Made by a program: the position numbers and the translations under genes. From assembly GCA_024867545.1 (NCBI GenBank), contig JANFNE010000061.1:62001-126000 (forward strand): DNA of 64,000 nucleotides. Direction: 5' to 3'. The stretch's first letter is position 1. Each line of letters begins with the position of its first letter. Source of the stretch: Phytopythium helicoides (taxonomy: Eukaryota > Oomycota > Peronosporomycetes > Pythiales > Pythiaceae). The notes beneath the pieces were generated by a model, which saw nothing but the letters and a program-made list of their open reading frames with translations, made no database searches and had not been told where the DNA came from. Shown piece after piece: positions 11,549 through 21,810 of the stretch.

Positions 11549-12841
11549 TCAATGGCCATCTACTTGCACTATCCTCGAGGAGGTCGCAGGAATTGTCGAG
11601 CTCAGCTGGGATCGGATCGAGGCCACCATGGCGTCGCTACCCGAAAAGACCGTTTTGATGAGCGTGGCCTTCATCTCTGCGGTCAGCGGAAACCCAGGCA
11701 GGAGCAGTTTAGTGATAGCTGCGCGCCGCATTACCACGACGACGGAATTGTCCTCTAGAGACTTCTTGGCGATGGAAAGACGGATCGCGCCGGACCAATC
11801 TCTCCGCACTCGACTAGCCGGTTGGAACGGGAAGTGCTCGTCCACGTCAACGCTGTCGCTGGTCAGCACGGCGTACTGTCCGTCGAACAATTCTGCAAAG
11901 CTGACCGTGTTCCATTCCGTCGTGACGGCATTGTCGTCGATCCAGTGCATCCGCTTGACGCCTCCAATCTTATCGACTACCTCGAAGTCATCGAGGATCA
12001 CCAAGCATCCCATGCGCTCGGAGAGAGCGATTTCTTCGTGGATGAAGTAGTAGAGCGTCGCGTCGTAGACCTCGCGCAGCGACTGCACATTCGCGAACTG
12101 GTGGATGTCGAACTGCGAGCAGATGATATTCCCATCCTCGTCCTGTGTCACATCTTGGGAAGCATGGGACAGCAGCTCATCCAAGCCGCTGGATCGATCC
12201 ATTAGGTACTGCGACGCACTACGCAGCTTCACTTCCTTCATGGACGACAAGGTTCGACGGCGAGCCTCCCAGTCCCTCGCCAGGTACACCGGCGTGTACA
12301 ACGGGTGGGTCTTTTGTTTGTTCTGCCGCATCATGCAACCTGTCAGCAAGCGCTGTTCGCATCGACATCGCTCGCAGCATGTCCATGAAAACTCTCACCA
12401 GCCGCCTGACCAGCAACGAGTGCGTGGTCGCCATCACCATGTGCTGCTGGTGCACAACCCCTCGCAGCACCGCGTTCTGCACGGCAGTTTGCTCTACGCT
12501 CGCCTGCTCTTCCTCCAGTCCTGCTCGCTTCTTGAGCACCGCGAGCCTCGCCTCGAGCTCCGCAATCTCGTCCTGCAGTCCTTCCTTGGCCTCCTGCGTT
12601 GCATCCAACCATCTCTCGTGAGTCTTCCTCCACTCTCGCAGCTTCAAAACCAACTGCAAAGGGTCGGTCTCACCCGCGTCCGCAGGTAGGACGGCCGCTT
12701 CTTTCGCTTGCGCCTCGGCGCATCTTGGGCCTCCACGCGGTCGTCCGGCGCCTCCAGGAGCTCCTGCAGCTGCTCGCAGTCGCCGCCAGCCGCCCATTGC
12801 GACAGCAGCCGCACGTCCTCCGCCGTCAGCGCAGGGTCCAT
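11549..12841 (-). CDS. P7: zipper/START-like paralog (clade C), 3 exons
   Basis: About 378 aa. Exon 1 (12841-12674) opens MDPALTAEDVRLLSQW and ends RKRKKRPSYLRTR. Exon 2 (12593-12399) encodes EAKEGLQDEIAELEARL... ending SLLVRRL. Exon 3 (12322-11549) begins NKQKTHPLYTPVYLA and contains IHEEIALSERMGCLVILDDFE, HWIDDNAVTTEWNTVSF, SDSVDVDEHFPFQP and SVVVVMRRAAITKLLLPGFP. The nucleotide sequence of intron 1 plus exon 2 is almost the same as in P10, 5 kb away. It is head-to-head with P8, with only 95 bp between the ATGs. Confidence 0.87.
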
Positions 12842-12936
12842 GCCGCCTGTCGGTCGGCACGCAGCGTGCGATGGGCAGCGAGTGTTTGTCCGTTGCAGCC
12901 GAATGCTTGCGCGCTCGCACTCGAGGAAGCGCCGAG
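12842..12936. promoter_or_regulatory. Putative bidirectional promoter P7/P8
   Basis: The divergent starts at 12841 and 12937 are 95 bp apart, the shortest head-to-head gap in the window. Promoter elements must overlap, or lie inside one of the first exons. Confidence 0.45.
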
Positions 12937-14188
12937 ATGGAGGAGGACGGATCGCTGTCGCCCGAGGACGTGCAGATGCTGACCGAGTGGGCCGTGGGCG
13001 CCGACGCCGAGCTCCCGCTGGTCGTGGCCGTGCCGGAGGACGACGCGGCGCTGCAGCGCACGCCTGCAGCTCCGAGGCGCAGGCATCGCAAGTATCGCGC
13101 CACGTACCTTCGCACGCGGGTGGGGCGCCGGCTCTGGGAGCTTTTGTGAGGCTGGATGGAGGCTCACGAGTGCTGCAGGAGGCCAAGGAAGGGCTGCAGG
13201 ATGAGATTGAGGCGCTCGAGGCGAGGCTCGCGGTGCTCAAGCGGCGAGCAGGACTGGAGGAAGAGCGCGCCAGTGTGGAGCAGACGGCCGTGCAGAACGC
13301 GGTGCTCAGGGCGGTCGTGGCCCAGCAGCACATGTCGATGGCGGGGGCGCACTCGGTCTTGACCAGGCGCCTGGTGAGGATTGGTGGGGAGGCTCAAGGC
13401 GCAGCAATGCACGCTGACACTTGCTACCATGTGCGCAGAATGAGCTGGCGACGCACCCGCTGTACACCACCATTCGACTCGGCAAGGACTGGAAGGCGAG
13501 ACGCCAGACCGTGCTGTCGATGAGGGATACGAAGCTGCGCAACGCTTGGCAGTACATCATGGAGCGATCGCGCGGGTTGGACGAGCTGCAGCCGCATGAA
13601 TCCCAGGACGTGACGCAGGACGAAGACGGCAACGTTATCTGCTCTCAGTTTGACGTCGTCCAGTTCACAAACGCGAGATCGATCGGCGAGATCTATACCT
13701 CGTTGCAGTACTTCTTTTCACACGAGGAGATCGTGCTGTCCGAGCGTCTTGGCTTTTTGGCGATCCAGGACGACTTTGAAATGGTCGACGGAATCGCTAT
13801 CAACCAGCGCATGTACTGGATCGACAGCAACGGTGTCACGACCGAGTGGAATTCAGTTGGGTTTTCCCAAATGTTCGACGGAGGCTATGCCGTGCTGACA
13901 AGCGACAGCGTTGATGAGGATGAGCGCTATCCATTCCAACCGGCCACTCGCGTCCGACGAGCCTGGTCGGGCGGGATTCTCCTCTCTATCGCCAAGAAGA
14001 ACGACGATGGCTCCGTGGTTGTGGCAATGCGACGTGCTTCAATTACGAAACTGGTGATGCCACACTACCCAATGACTGCGGAGATGAAGTCTTCTCTCGT
14101 CAAGAGTTTGAATGGCTGGAGCGAGGCCATGGTTTCCTTGATTCGAGCACAGCTTAACTGCTCGAGTTCGCCTACCTCACCATGCTGA
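12937..14188 (+). CDS. P8: zipper/START-like paralog (clade C), 3 exons
   Basis: About 375 aa. Exon 1 (12937-13119) opens MEEDGSLSPEDVQMLTEW and ends HRKYRATYLRTR. Exon 2 (13179-13373, 65 codons) encodes EAKEGLQDEIEALEARLAVL. Exon 3 (13439-14188) begins NELATHPLYTTIRLG and includes SHEEIVLSERLGFLAIQDDFE, YWIDSNGVTTEWNSVGF, DSVDEDERYPFQP and GSVVVAMRRASITKLVMPHYP. Donors GTGGGG and GTGAGG and acceptors ending CAG are all present. It is tail-to-tail with P9 (140 bp). Confidence 0.88.
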
Positions 14189-14328
14189 TGTAGATGAAAA
14201 GGGTGCATTCATTCTCCATTTAGCTCTCTTTTTTTTTTCTTGAGTTTTGTGTTTCCTTACGTTGTGTTGAAAGCTGAAAAACGAAATAATCGAGGTTTGT
14301 ACTACTGTAACAACTTCTCGCGCTGCGA

Positions 14329-15636
14329 TCACTCTGCTATAGCTGACAAACTCAGCTGGGATCTAATCGATTCCAACATCGCTTCGCTCCACCCAAACGC
14401 AGTTTTGATAAGCGAGCTCCTCGCAGTAGATGTCAACGGAAACTTGGGTTGATGGATCTTGGTGAGACCAAAACGCCGCATCACCACGACAATGGATTCG
14501 TCTTCTTTAGCTTTGGCGACAGATAGCATTATTGCGCCGGTGTAGTCCCGTCGCACTCGAGTATCTGGCTCGTACGGATAGCGTTCGTCCACGTCGACGT
14601 TATCACACGTAAACATGGCGCACTTCCCATTGATAAATTGCCCGAAATTGACTGAGTTCCACTCGGTTGTGATGCCGTTTCTGTCGATGCAGTGTATTCT
14701 TTTGTTGGCAGAGACTCCATTCACAACGTCGAAGTTATGCTTGGTCGCCTGGACGCCCATGCGCTCTGACAGTACGATCTCTTCATGAGCAATGAAATAG
14801 ACTATGGCGTTGAATACCTCGCGAAGAGAGCGCACACCAGTAAACTGCACGATGTCGAATAGAGAGCAGAGGATGTTCCCACTCTCATCCACCGTGATAT
14901 CCTGTGATGAATGCGGTAGTAGCTCGTCGAGGTCTTTAGTTCGCTCCATGAGGTACTGAGACGCAGTGTGCAGCTTCAAATCTCTCATGGATGCAACTCG
15001 ATGACATCGAGACTCCTCGGTTTTGCTTAGATGGACGTGTGTGTACAGCGGGTGGGTCGCCTGGACGTTCTGCACACAAAGTCGCGCGCAAAAGCACGGA
15101 GTCAATCATAATGCTTTGGATTGACTGGCAGCAGTCTCAATTAAGACTCACCAAGCTCTTGGTCAGCATCGAATGCGCTCCCACCATCGCCAAATGCTGC
15201 TGGTTCACAATGTTACGCATCACAGCGTTCTGCATTACAGCCTGGCCAACAGTAGCATGGCCTTCTTCCAGTCCCGCTCGTCGCTTGAGCACTGCCAGTC
15301 GCGACTCGAGTGCTAGAATTTCGTCTCGCAGTCCTTCCTTGGCGTCCTGAATCGCCCTTGACCCGTCAACTCTCCACAGCATCACAACACGCAAACCTCA
15401 GGCGTCGAACGCACCCGAATCTTCAGGTACGTGGCGCGGTGCTTCTTGTGCGCTCGCCCTGGAGCTTCGCGTGCGCTTTTGCGCGCGAATTCGCCGTCCG
15501 GGATCTCAACAAGGAGCTGCAGAGCTGCGTCGTCGCCACTCGACAGAAGCTGCAGGTCCGACTCGGAGTCGCCGCTGCGGTCGTCCACCCATTGCGACAG
15601 CAGCTTCAGGTCCTCAGGCGTCAGCGTTCCTTCCAT
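14329..15636 (-). CDS. P9: zipper/START-like paralog (clade C), 3 exons
   Basis: About 385 aa. Exon 1 (15636-15415, 74 codons) opens MEGTLTPEDLKLLSQW and ends HKKHRATYLKIR. Exon 2 (15346-15152) encodes DAKEGLRDEILALESRL. Exon 3 (about 15069-14329) begins NVQATHPLYTHVHLS and has AHEEIVLSERMGVQATKHNFD, HCIDRNGITTEWNSVNF, CDNVDVDERYPYEPDTRVRRD and SIVVVMRRFGLTKIHQPKFP. RRFG replaces the RRA found in most members, a substitution inside the most conserved strand. Confidence 0.87.
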
Positions 15637-16416
15637 CTCGGAAAATTGCGTGACGAGATCGGCGACTTGTCGTGATCTGCGGGGCGGCGGGCGAAAATCA
15701 AACTGACGTGGTCTTTTGGCAAAGAGCTCCTCTATGCCAGCTATATATGTAATAAACAATCTAGAAAGTGATCAGTACTGTGAAACATGGAATGACAGCG
15801 AGACCAGGGTCGACCTTGTCCTCAAGGCGCGGTCGCGTTAGCAGTTCTACTGCCTCCGACTTGTTGACACGGGATATCTCCCAATACGACACTCCAAGTG
15901 CCACCCTGCTCTCGGCTCCGCAACATCTTTGCAGAGCTCTCCTCCTAGGAACCCCGTTTTATCAGTCTTTCTTAAAACAAGCTATCTCTAAGCATAATGA
16001 ACATTATTCACCAGGGACGACCTCGGGTTGAAGAGGGCTGTGTGCGCCAATGTCGTCATCCGACCTCGCTGGGCTCGCTCTGCAGTGAAGAAGCTCCGCG
16101 AAAATGCGAGGTGTCGTAATCAGCTAGCGTCCTGCGCCTCGGTAATCTACGGAGAACACGTAAGCACCTTGGGAACTACTGATTTACATGCACCGACGCT
16201 AGATGGATTGCGTCTCGTTCTCGTTCATCTCCTTTGCAGTGCACAGGTCAGAATGAGGATGCTGTCCAAAGCGAATACCAAGCGATACGGCTGGTCGAGA
16301 GCAAATAGTGCGGGCGAGAAAGAAAGCTAGTCAGGAACATGTTTCACAAAAGACATCACTCGACACAAAAGACATCACTCGACGATCAAATTTCTCGCCG
16401 CGAAAGAAAGGTATCA
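15637..16416. other. Intergenic region P10-P9, no recognised gene
   Basis: This is 780 bp between P9's start and P10's stop. The short open frames look random. It contains the 19-bp tandem repeat listed separately. Confidence 0.55.
16346..16383. repeat. Perfect 2 x 19-bp tandem repeat
   Basis: The unit ACAAAAGACATCACTCGAC occurs twice back to back (16346-16364 and 16365-16383), in the 3' flank of P10. Confidence 0.9.
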
Positions 16417-17739
16417 TCAAACGGACTCAATCTCCACAGCACGTGATGCAGATAGTGCTGCAGACGAAGATAAACTAAGTTGAGATCGGATCGAGGCCAA
16501 CATGACTTCGCTCCAAATAAAGATGCTCTTGACAAGAGAATCCTTCATCTCGGATGTTAGTGGCGTTGTCGGCAGATGGAGCTTGGTGATAGCTGCTCGT
16601 CGCATCACTACGACCATGGAACCATCATCGTTCTTCTTGGCAACAGAAAGGAGGATCCCGCCTGACCAATCTCGTCGGACGCGAGTGGCCGGCTGGAATG
16701 GATAGCGCTCATCCTCGTCAACACTGTCGATGGCCAGCACCGCGTATTCTTCGTCCAGCAGCTTTCCAAAGCTTACGGAATTCCACTCGGTCGTGACACC
16801 ATTGTCGTCGATCCAGTACATTCGCTTGTTGGCAGCGACTCCATCGACCGTGTCGAAGTCGTCTTGGATGGCCAGGTACCCCATGCGCTCGGACAAAACG
16901 ATTTCCTCATGCACGTAAAAGTGGATGGTCGCTTCATAGACTTCGCGTAGTGATCGTGCATTTGAGAATTGCACGATTTCAAACTGTGAACACACAAGAT
17001 TCCCGTCCGCATCCTGTGTCACTTCCTGCGATATATGCGTCTGCAACTCATCCAGCTCCATTGATCGCTCCATGAGGTACTGCGACGCTTTGCGCAGCTT
17101 CATCGCCCTCATCGATTCCAAGGTTCGACGGCGAGATTGCCAGTCTTTGCCCAAGCGCACCGGCGTATAAAGTGGATGAGTTGCTTGCTCATTCTGCAGT
17201 CACATCACGGACGAACGTGTCAGACCTCACAAAACTTCTTTCGGGTCCAGAAACTCGCACCAGCCGCCGGACCAGCAACGAGTGCGTGGTCGCCATCACC
17301 ACGTGCTGCTGGTGCACAACCCCTCGCAGCACCGCGTTCTGCACGGCAGTTTGCTCTACGCTCGCCTTCTCTTCCTCCAGTCCTGCTCGCTTCTTGAGCA
17401 CCGTCAGTCTCGCCTCGAGCTCCGCAATCTCGTCCTGCAGTCCTTCCTTCGCATCCTGCGTTGCATCCAACCATCTCTCATGAGTCTTCCTCCACTCTCG
17501 CAGCTTCAAACCCAACTGCAAAGGGTCGGTCTCACCCGCGTCCGCAGGTAGGACGGTCGCTTCTTTCGCTTGCGCCTCGGTGCCTCTGGCGAGTTTTCAA
17601 GCGAGAGATCGTCGTCTGGGACCTCCAGAAACAGCTGCCGCTCCGAGTCGGAGTCGTCCGTGCCGTCGGCCACCCACTCAGACAGCAGTCGCACGTCCTC
17701 GGCCGTCAGCTCGCCTTCCTCCGTCACGTGCGACTCCAT
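16417..17739 (-). CDS. P10: zipper/START-like paralog (clade C), 3 exons
   Basis: About 391 aa. Exon 1 (17739-17536) contains GELTAEDVRLLSEW and ends RKRKKRPSYLRTR. Exon 2 (17455-17261) encodes DAKEGLQDEIAELEARL; its donor is GTGCGA. Exon 3 (about 17193-16417) starts NEQATHPLYTPVRLG and has VHEEIVLSERMGYLAIQDDFD, YWIDDNGVTTEWNSVSF, DSVDEDERYPFQP and SMVVVMRRAAITKLHLPTTP. An upstream ATG (17802, MSTPARM...) is in frame. Intron 1, exon 2 and the end of exon 1 match P7 almost base for base, whereas exon 3 is clearly more diverged from P7. Confidence 0.87.
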
Positions 17740-18063
17740 GCTGGTGCGACGTTTTTTTTCGGGTTGGTCGGTCTCCGCACGCATTCGTGCGGGAGTCGAC
17801 AAACGCTCTGATAAGTTGAGCTGTTCACGCTTGGCTGGCGAGTTCGAGCTGGAGATCTTGGCATCACGGAAAGATCATGAGGTACAAACAGACAGCAGGC
17901 ATGAATGGAGATTTTCAGACCGATTCAATGAAGTCAACACAACGATCAGTGGTCTAAAGATGGCGCAAAAGTCAAAAGCACAAAGTGCATCCATCCAACA
18001 TAGCAGCAGGGATACCAGGCGCTCTAACTTCCAAAAGAAAACCGCTGGTATGGCTAACCCTCA
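17740..18063. other. Intergenic region, no recognised gene
   Basis: This is 324 bp between P10's start and the stop of the aldo/keto reductase. I see nothing recognisable. Confidence 0.5.
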
Positions 18064-19128
18064 CTACAGATGACGGCCACGCAAAGTGTAGAGATAGTCA
18101 GGCTCCCACAGCTTCGGCGCAAACTTCACCACCGCGTCGATCTCGGCCTTGATCTCGGGCGTGATCTTGTCGACGAACTCCAATGCCTTGATTGTCTCCA
18201 CCAGTTGACCAGAGTTGCGAGCACCCAGCATCACCGTCGACACGTTTTTGTTTGAGACGCACCAAGCAATCGACATCTGCGCCATCGAGCACCCGAACTT
18301 GGCTGCGATCGGCTCCAGCTGTCGAGCCATCTCCACCTTCTCATCAAAATTGGACACAAAGCCACGAGCTTGAGAGTTAGCCAGGCGAGTGTCGTTTTGC
18401 ACAGCCTTGCTGTATTTGCCTGTGAGGATGCCATACGACAACGGAGACCAAGTCGTCAATCCGAGCTTGTTCGTCTTGATCAAATCAACGTAGTGGAACC
18501 CCACTTTCGACTGCTCGAGGATGCTGTACTCTGGCTGCTCCACTACCGGGCGGATCAAATGGAGGCGGTCAGCGATGTCGCACGCTTCCTTGATATCGGC
18601 GGGAGACCACTCGCTGGTCCCCCAGTAGAGAGCCCAGCCTTGGTTGATGATGAAGTTCATTGCTCGGACGGTCTCCTCGATGGGCGTGTACTTTTCTGAA
18701 CGATGGCAGTATATGACGTCGACGTACTCCAACTCTAGCTTCTTGAGCGATCGCTTGATTCCCTCGACGAGATGCTTGCGGCTGGCGCCCTGGTCGTTCG
18801 GACCCAGCTTTGCCTGGTCGAAGGTTGTACCAGAGAAAATCTTTGTGGTAATCACGAGGTCCTCGCGAGCCCAGACGCCTTCGGTCACGCCCTTCTTGAT
18901 AGCTCCACCGAGAAGCACTTCGGCATACCCATCAGCATAGACTTCGGCCGAGTCGAAGAAGTTAATGCCGTGGTTGAAGGCAGTTCTCATGACCTCGTAC
19001 CATGCGTCGACCGTGTGGTTCGGATCGAAGAACATCCACTGCCCAAGCCCAAGCTTGGACACAAGGAGTCCTGAGTTACCGAGGAAGCGGTATGTCATCT
19101 TGGGCGAGTCGGTGGTGGTGGTCGGCAT
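18064..19128 (-). CDS. Aldo/keto reductase, potassium-channel-beta-like
   Basis: 354 aa from the ATG at 19128 (MPTTTTDSPKMTYRFLG). The frame also opens at 19215, but an initiator-like element lies at 19173-19188, downstream of that ATG, so the shorter start is preferred. The catalytic tetrad of the family is visible: Asp in FFDSAEVY, Tyr in VYADGYAE, Lys in VITTKIF and His in IYCHRSEK. Other family features are the barrel segments YWGTSEWSPADI and TWSPLSYGILTGKY, and a C-terminal cofactor region SIAWCVSNKNVSTVMLGARN. The length fits NADPH-dependent oxidoreductases of the Kv-beta/AKR6-like group. It has a single exon. It is unrelated to the paralog cluster that surrounds it. Confidence 0.93.
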   Translation of the reverse strand: MPTTTTDSPKMTYRFLGNSGLLVSKLGLGQWMFFDPNHTVDAWYEVMRTAFNHGINFFDSAEVYADGYAEVLLGGAIKKGVTEGVWAREDLVITTKIFSGTTFDQAKLGPNDQGASRKHLVEGIKRSLKKLELEYVDVIYCHRSEKYTPIEETVRAMNFIINQGWALYWGTSEWSPADIKEACDIADRLHLIRPVVEQPEYSILEQSKVGFHYVDLIKTNKLGLTTWSPLSYGILTGKYSKAVQNDTRLANSQARGFVSNFDEKVEMARQLEPIAAKFGCSMAQMSIAWCVSNKNVSTVMLGARNSGQLVETIKALEFVDKITPEIKAEIDAVVKFAPKLWEPDYLYTLRGRHL

Positions 19129-19172
19129 AGCAAGCGCGGAGGTCAGTTGCTTGAATCTTTTTGTAGTCGAGA

Positions 19173-19188
19173 AAGTTAAGAAATGAGA
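19173..19188 (-). promoter_or_regulatory. Initiator-like element of the aldo/keto reductase
   Basis: The minus-strand sequence TCTCATTTCTTAACTT resembles the oomycete Inr consensus (CATTYY core plus a downstream AWTT-like part). It lies 45 bp upstream of the ATG at 19128. Confidence 0.5.
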
Positions 19189-19221
19189 GCTCGCAGCAAG
19201 GTGACTTCGCGGCAACCCTAG

Positions 19222-19320
19222 TGTTGACGCGGTCTCCCATGCTTACGGTCACGTTTGAATAGTGATCTCATCGACGTGAGCTTGTTGACGCGGCATCTCG
19301 TGCTTACGGGCAAGTTTTGA
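19222..19320. repeat. Imperfect direct repeat, about 37 bp, period 61
   Basis: Two copies start TGTTGACGCGG at 19222 and 19283. Both continue with a CTTACGG core and end in a GTTTGA or GTTTTGA tail. They lie upstream of the reductase promoter and downstream of the Fanzor gene. Confidence 0.75.
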
Positions 19321-19373
19321 TGTTGAACTAGCCTGATTGAGTGAGCGCAATTAACATAGCTTCCTACAGTAGT

Positions 19374-19470
19374 ACGTAGCAAACTACGCTATACGAGAAT
19401 TGGCTTTCCATCTCATGTGGTGTCTTTCGCGACACCACGGAGGGTTTTTGCAGCGGGGTTTGGTCTTCTC
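19374..19470 (-). ncRNA. Candidate guide RNA (omega/reRNA-like) 3' region of the Fanzor
   Basis: Directly after the Fanzor stop the minus strand carries a perfect 8-bp stem with a 6-nt loop (GTGGTGTC-GCGAAA-GACACCAC, 19417-19438) and a second small hairpin (CGTAG/CTACG, 19375-19388). TnpB and Fanzor guide RNAs come from the 3' end of the gene and its downstream flank and end in such hairpins. The assignment is by position and structure only. Confidence 0.35.
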
Positions 19471-21810
19471 ATCTGCGCTGAAAAGCGTCCATGCGTGCAT
19501 GCCCTTGTAGCAAGCTTCTCAGCAGGGAGAGAATGTTGATGGCAGCGTTGGTATCCCGGTTCCAGTACTGGGCTGCACACGCTTCGTTTTCGCAGCGCAG
19601 CACGTTGTGGCACACTTTGATGCGAGTCTCACCGAGAGAAGTATCGCGAGGAAGCACTTTACCCTTGCGTCTCCGTCTCTTGGGCGGCTCCACATCTGTC
19701 GGGTAGACCAACGTAGGGTAGCGGACGAGAGCTAGGGGCTGGTGACACTGCGAGCAGAGCTTGCTCGTCATGAACTCGTCCATGGAGATCACCAGCGCCC
19801 GCTTCTCGAACGCTGCCTTCAACTTCTTCACTGGGCTTGGCGGATGGCCGCGGATGCCACTGCGCTGGCTCCAATTGCCGTACGCGATACAAGTTCGCGA
19901 TCGGTCCGCGATCGGACCACGCGCGCTGCAATGGCGTCGAGAGCCGAGCGCGCCATGCGCTTCCGAAAGAACCGCCACTTCTTGTACGGCCGCTCTTCAC
20001 TATATCGCAGCAGGAACAGCAAATGGCGCCAGAAGTAGTCGAGGCTATCCAAGTAGGTGGAGTAACTCGCAGTCTTGAACGTCGGCATCTCGTGGATTAC
20101 ACGAGCGTACTCTGGGTGCAGTCTCTTCTGCGTTTCATTCCAATCTCGAAAGCGATGGAACCCGGCCAAGTGTCCATACTCCCGCGACGTGACACTGACC
20201 ACCTCGACAGGTTGACCGCGTTCCCTTTTCTCCCGGCGCCGTCGAATCCAGTATGGATATGCGGCTCGGCGGCCACGCTGACCGCTAGGCTTGCGTTTCC
20301 CTCGGCGCCGTTTCCCTCGTCGACGCTGCCTCCTTCGCCGACGCTGCCGTTGTTGCCGTCGCTGTCGACGCGGCCTAGGGAAAACAACATTCTCCCTTGC
20401 AGCCGTAATAACCGCTCGCAACCCTGGATCGATGCCGATGAGAGTGTCGGGTTCGAATTTTGGCGGGATCACCGGTGCGCTGTCGCCAGGAGGATCGCAC
20501 TTTTGTCGGTAGTAGAGGATGGAGGCGCTATACCCATCCGTGGAGATGCTGTTGGCGAACAGATGACTTGCATAGCGGTATTTCTGCTCGAGCGGGAGCT
20601 CTCGGAATGCGGCTGCTGATAGCGGGCAATTCTCTTGCCTCGTCTCGATGTAGTCGATCGAGAAACATTTCCGCATCACCGCCCACTTGTTTTGAACGAA
20701 GGAGCTGTAAGTGAGCTGCACGTGTGGAAGGTCCCAGTCGTCGAGTACATTGTATCCCAGCGATTCGCGGATGCGCATGTAGAAACCTGCCAGTGTCGAT
20801 CCATTGATGTCGATGAAAGCACCAATGAAAGATTTGGAGACCGGAAATAACGAGAATGCTCGAATGCCTTTGTCGTTTCCACTCACCGCCATTCGGCCCT
20901 CCACGCATCTCTGGAACTCCCACGTCAACTTGACGTAGAACGACATGTTTTGCTCGATTCGATTGGGCCACGGAATACAATCCTCGCTCCACGACTGGCC
21001 ATCCTCAGCAAGCACATCTCTGATCTCGAGGGCTTCAACCAACGCGGTCTCGCTCGTGGTATAGCAAGCTCTTAGGATCTGTTTCACGAGCCTCTTCTTC
21101 GCTGCCTTCTCCTCTCGCGAGGCCTCCCTATCCGTAGTGCCGAACCGAACCACCACGTAAGCTCGTAGTCGCTTCTTGAAATTCTCCCGAATCATGACAC
21201 CAGCATTAGCGACCATGTGCTGCCGCAAGGCGCTCTTCAGTGTCACATACCCAACACGGTCGTGAACCTCGTCCAGCCCGGCATCCTGACGCCTCGTGCG
21301 ATACTCGATGATGGATTCCCACAGTACTGGATCTCTTGCCTCGATGAGGTGGGTAAACGCGGTTGAAGCAACACCAGACAAGCAATGGTCGAAAAATGTT
21401 GGTCCGTAGTCAGGGAGCTCGATTCCATTCTCAAGGCAGCGTAGGGAGTGGAGGTTGACTAGATGCCAAGCCTCCATCTGAATTTGCTTCATGTCGTGCA
21501 CAGAATGCTGGATCTCGTCCATCAGTCGACCATCAGAGCATACCGAAGTGAGACGGCAGCACGCTGTTCGCAGCTCCTTGTCCTTGGCGAACGCTTTCTC
21601 GAGAAGAGTCCCGGTAGACTTCTGGCGATGCTGCTTCGTAATGACCTCTTGAGCCGCCTTGCTCTTGGCGCAGATCTTCTTCGGCTTCCGTGCTGTTGTC
21701 GGTGGAGCACGCTCTTGCTTGGTAGCCGACTTTAGCCGAGTACTCGACGCCATTGTAACTGGCGGAGAAATCGTGAATGAAAATGTACGAAGCGAAGCAG
21801 CAAGGCTCAT
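19469..21810 (-). pseudogene. Fanzor (eukaryotic TnpB-like) RNA-guided nuclease gene, frameshifted
   Basis: The first reading frame runs 21810 to about 19895; a second frame carries the C-terminus to the stop at 19469. An upstream coiled or helical N-terminal half leads to the RuvC-I motif LIGIDPGLRAVITA, with the catalytic Asp near 20435. An Arg/Lys-rich insertion of about 40 residues follows. After the shift come IAYGNWSQRSGIRGHPPSP, ISMDEFMTSKLCSQCHQPL with the first zinc-finger cysteines, then RCENEACAAQYWNRDTNAA with the remaining cysteines and the RuvC-III Asp. The frames are separated by an 11-bp near-tandem duplication (19896-19917). Leaving out one copy would join the frames exactly at RSR|TCIAYG. 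Translation could start at 21753 (MASSTRLKS) instead. In the family such proteins cut DNA guided by an RNA from their own 3' end. Confidence 0.85.
19896..19917. repeat. 11-bp near-tandem duplication causing the Fanzor frameshift
   Basis: CGCGATCGGTC is followed directly by CGCGATCGGAC (one mismatch). Eleven bases is not a multiple of three and accounts for the switch between the two reading frames. Confidence 0.8.

Noticed and set aside
19128..19215. Longer N-terminus of the aldo/keto reductase (29 extra residues), possibly a targeting peptide
   Set aside because: The initiator-like element lies inside this stretch, so transcripts probably start downstream of the first ATG.
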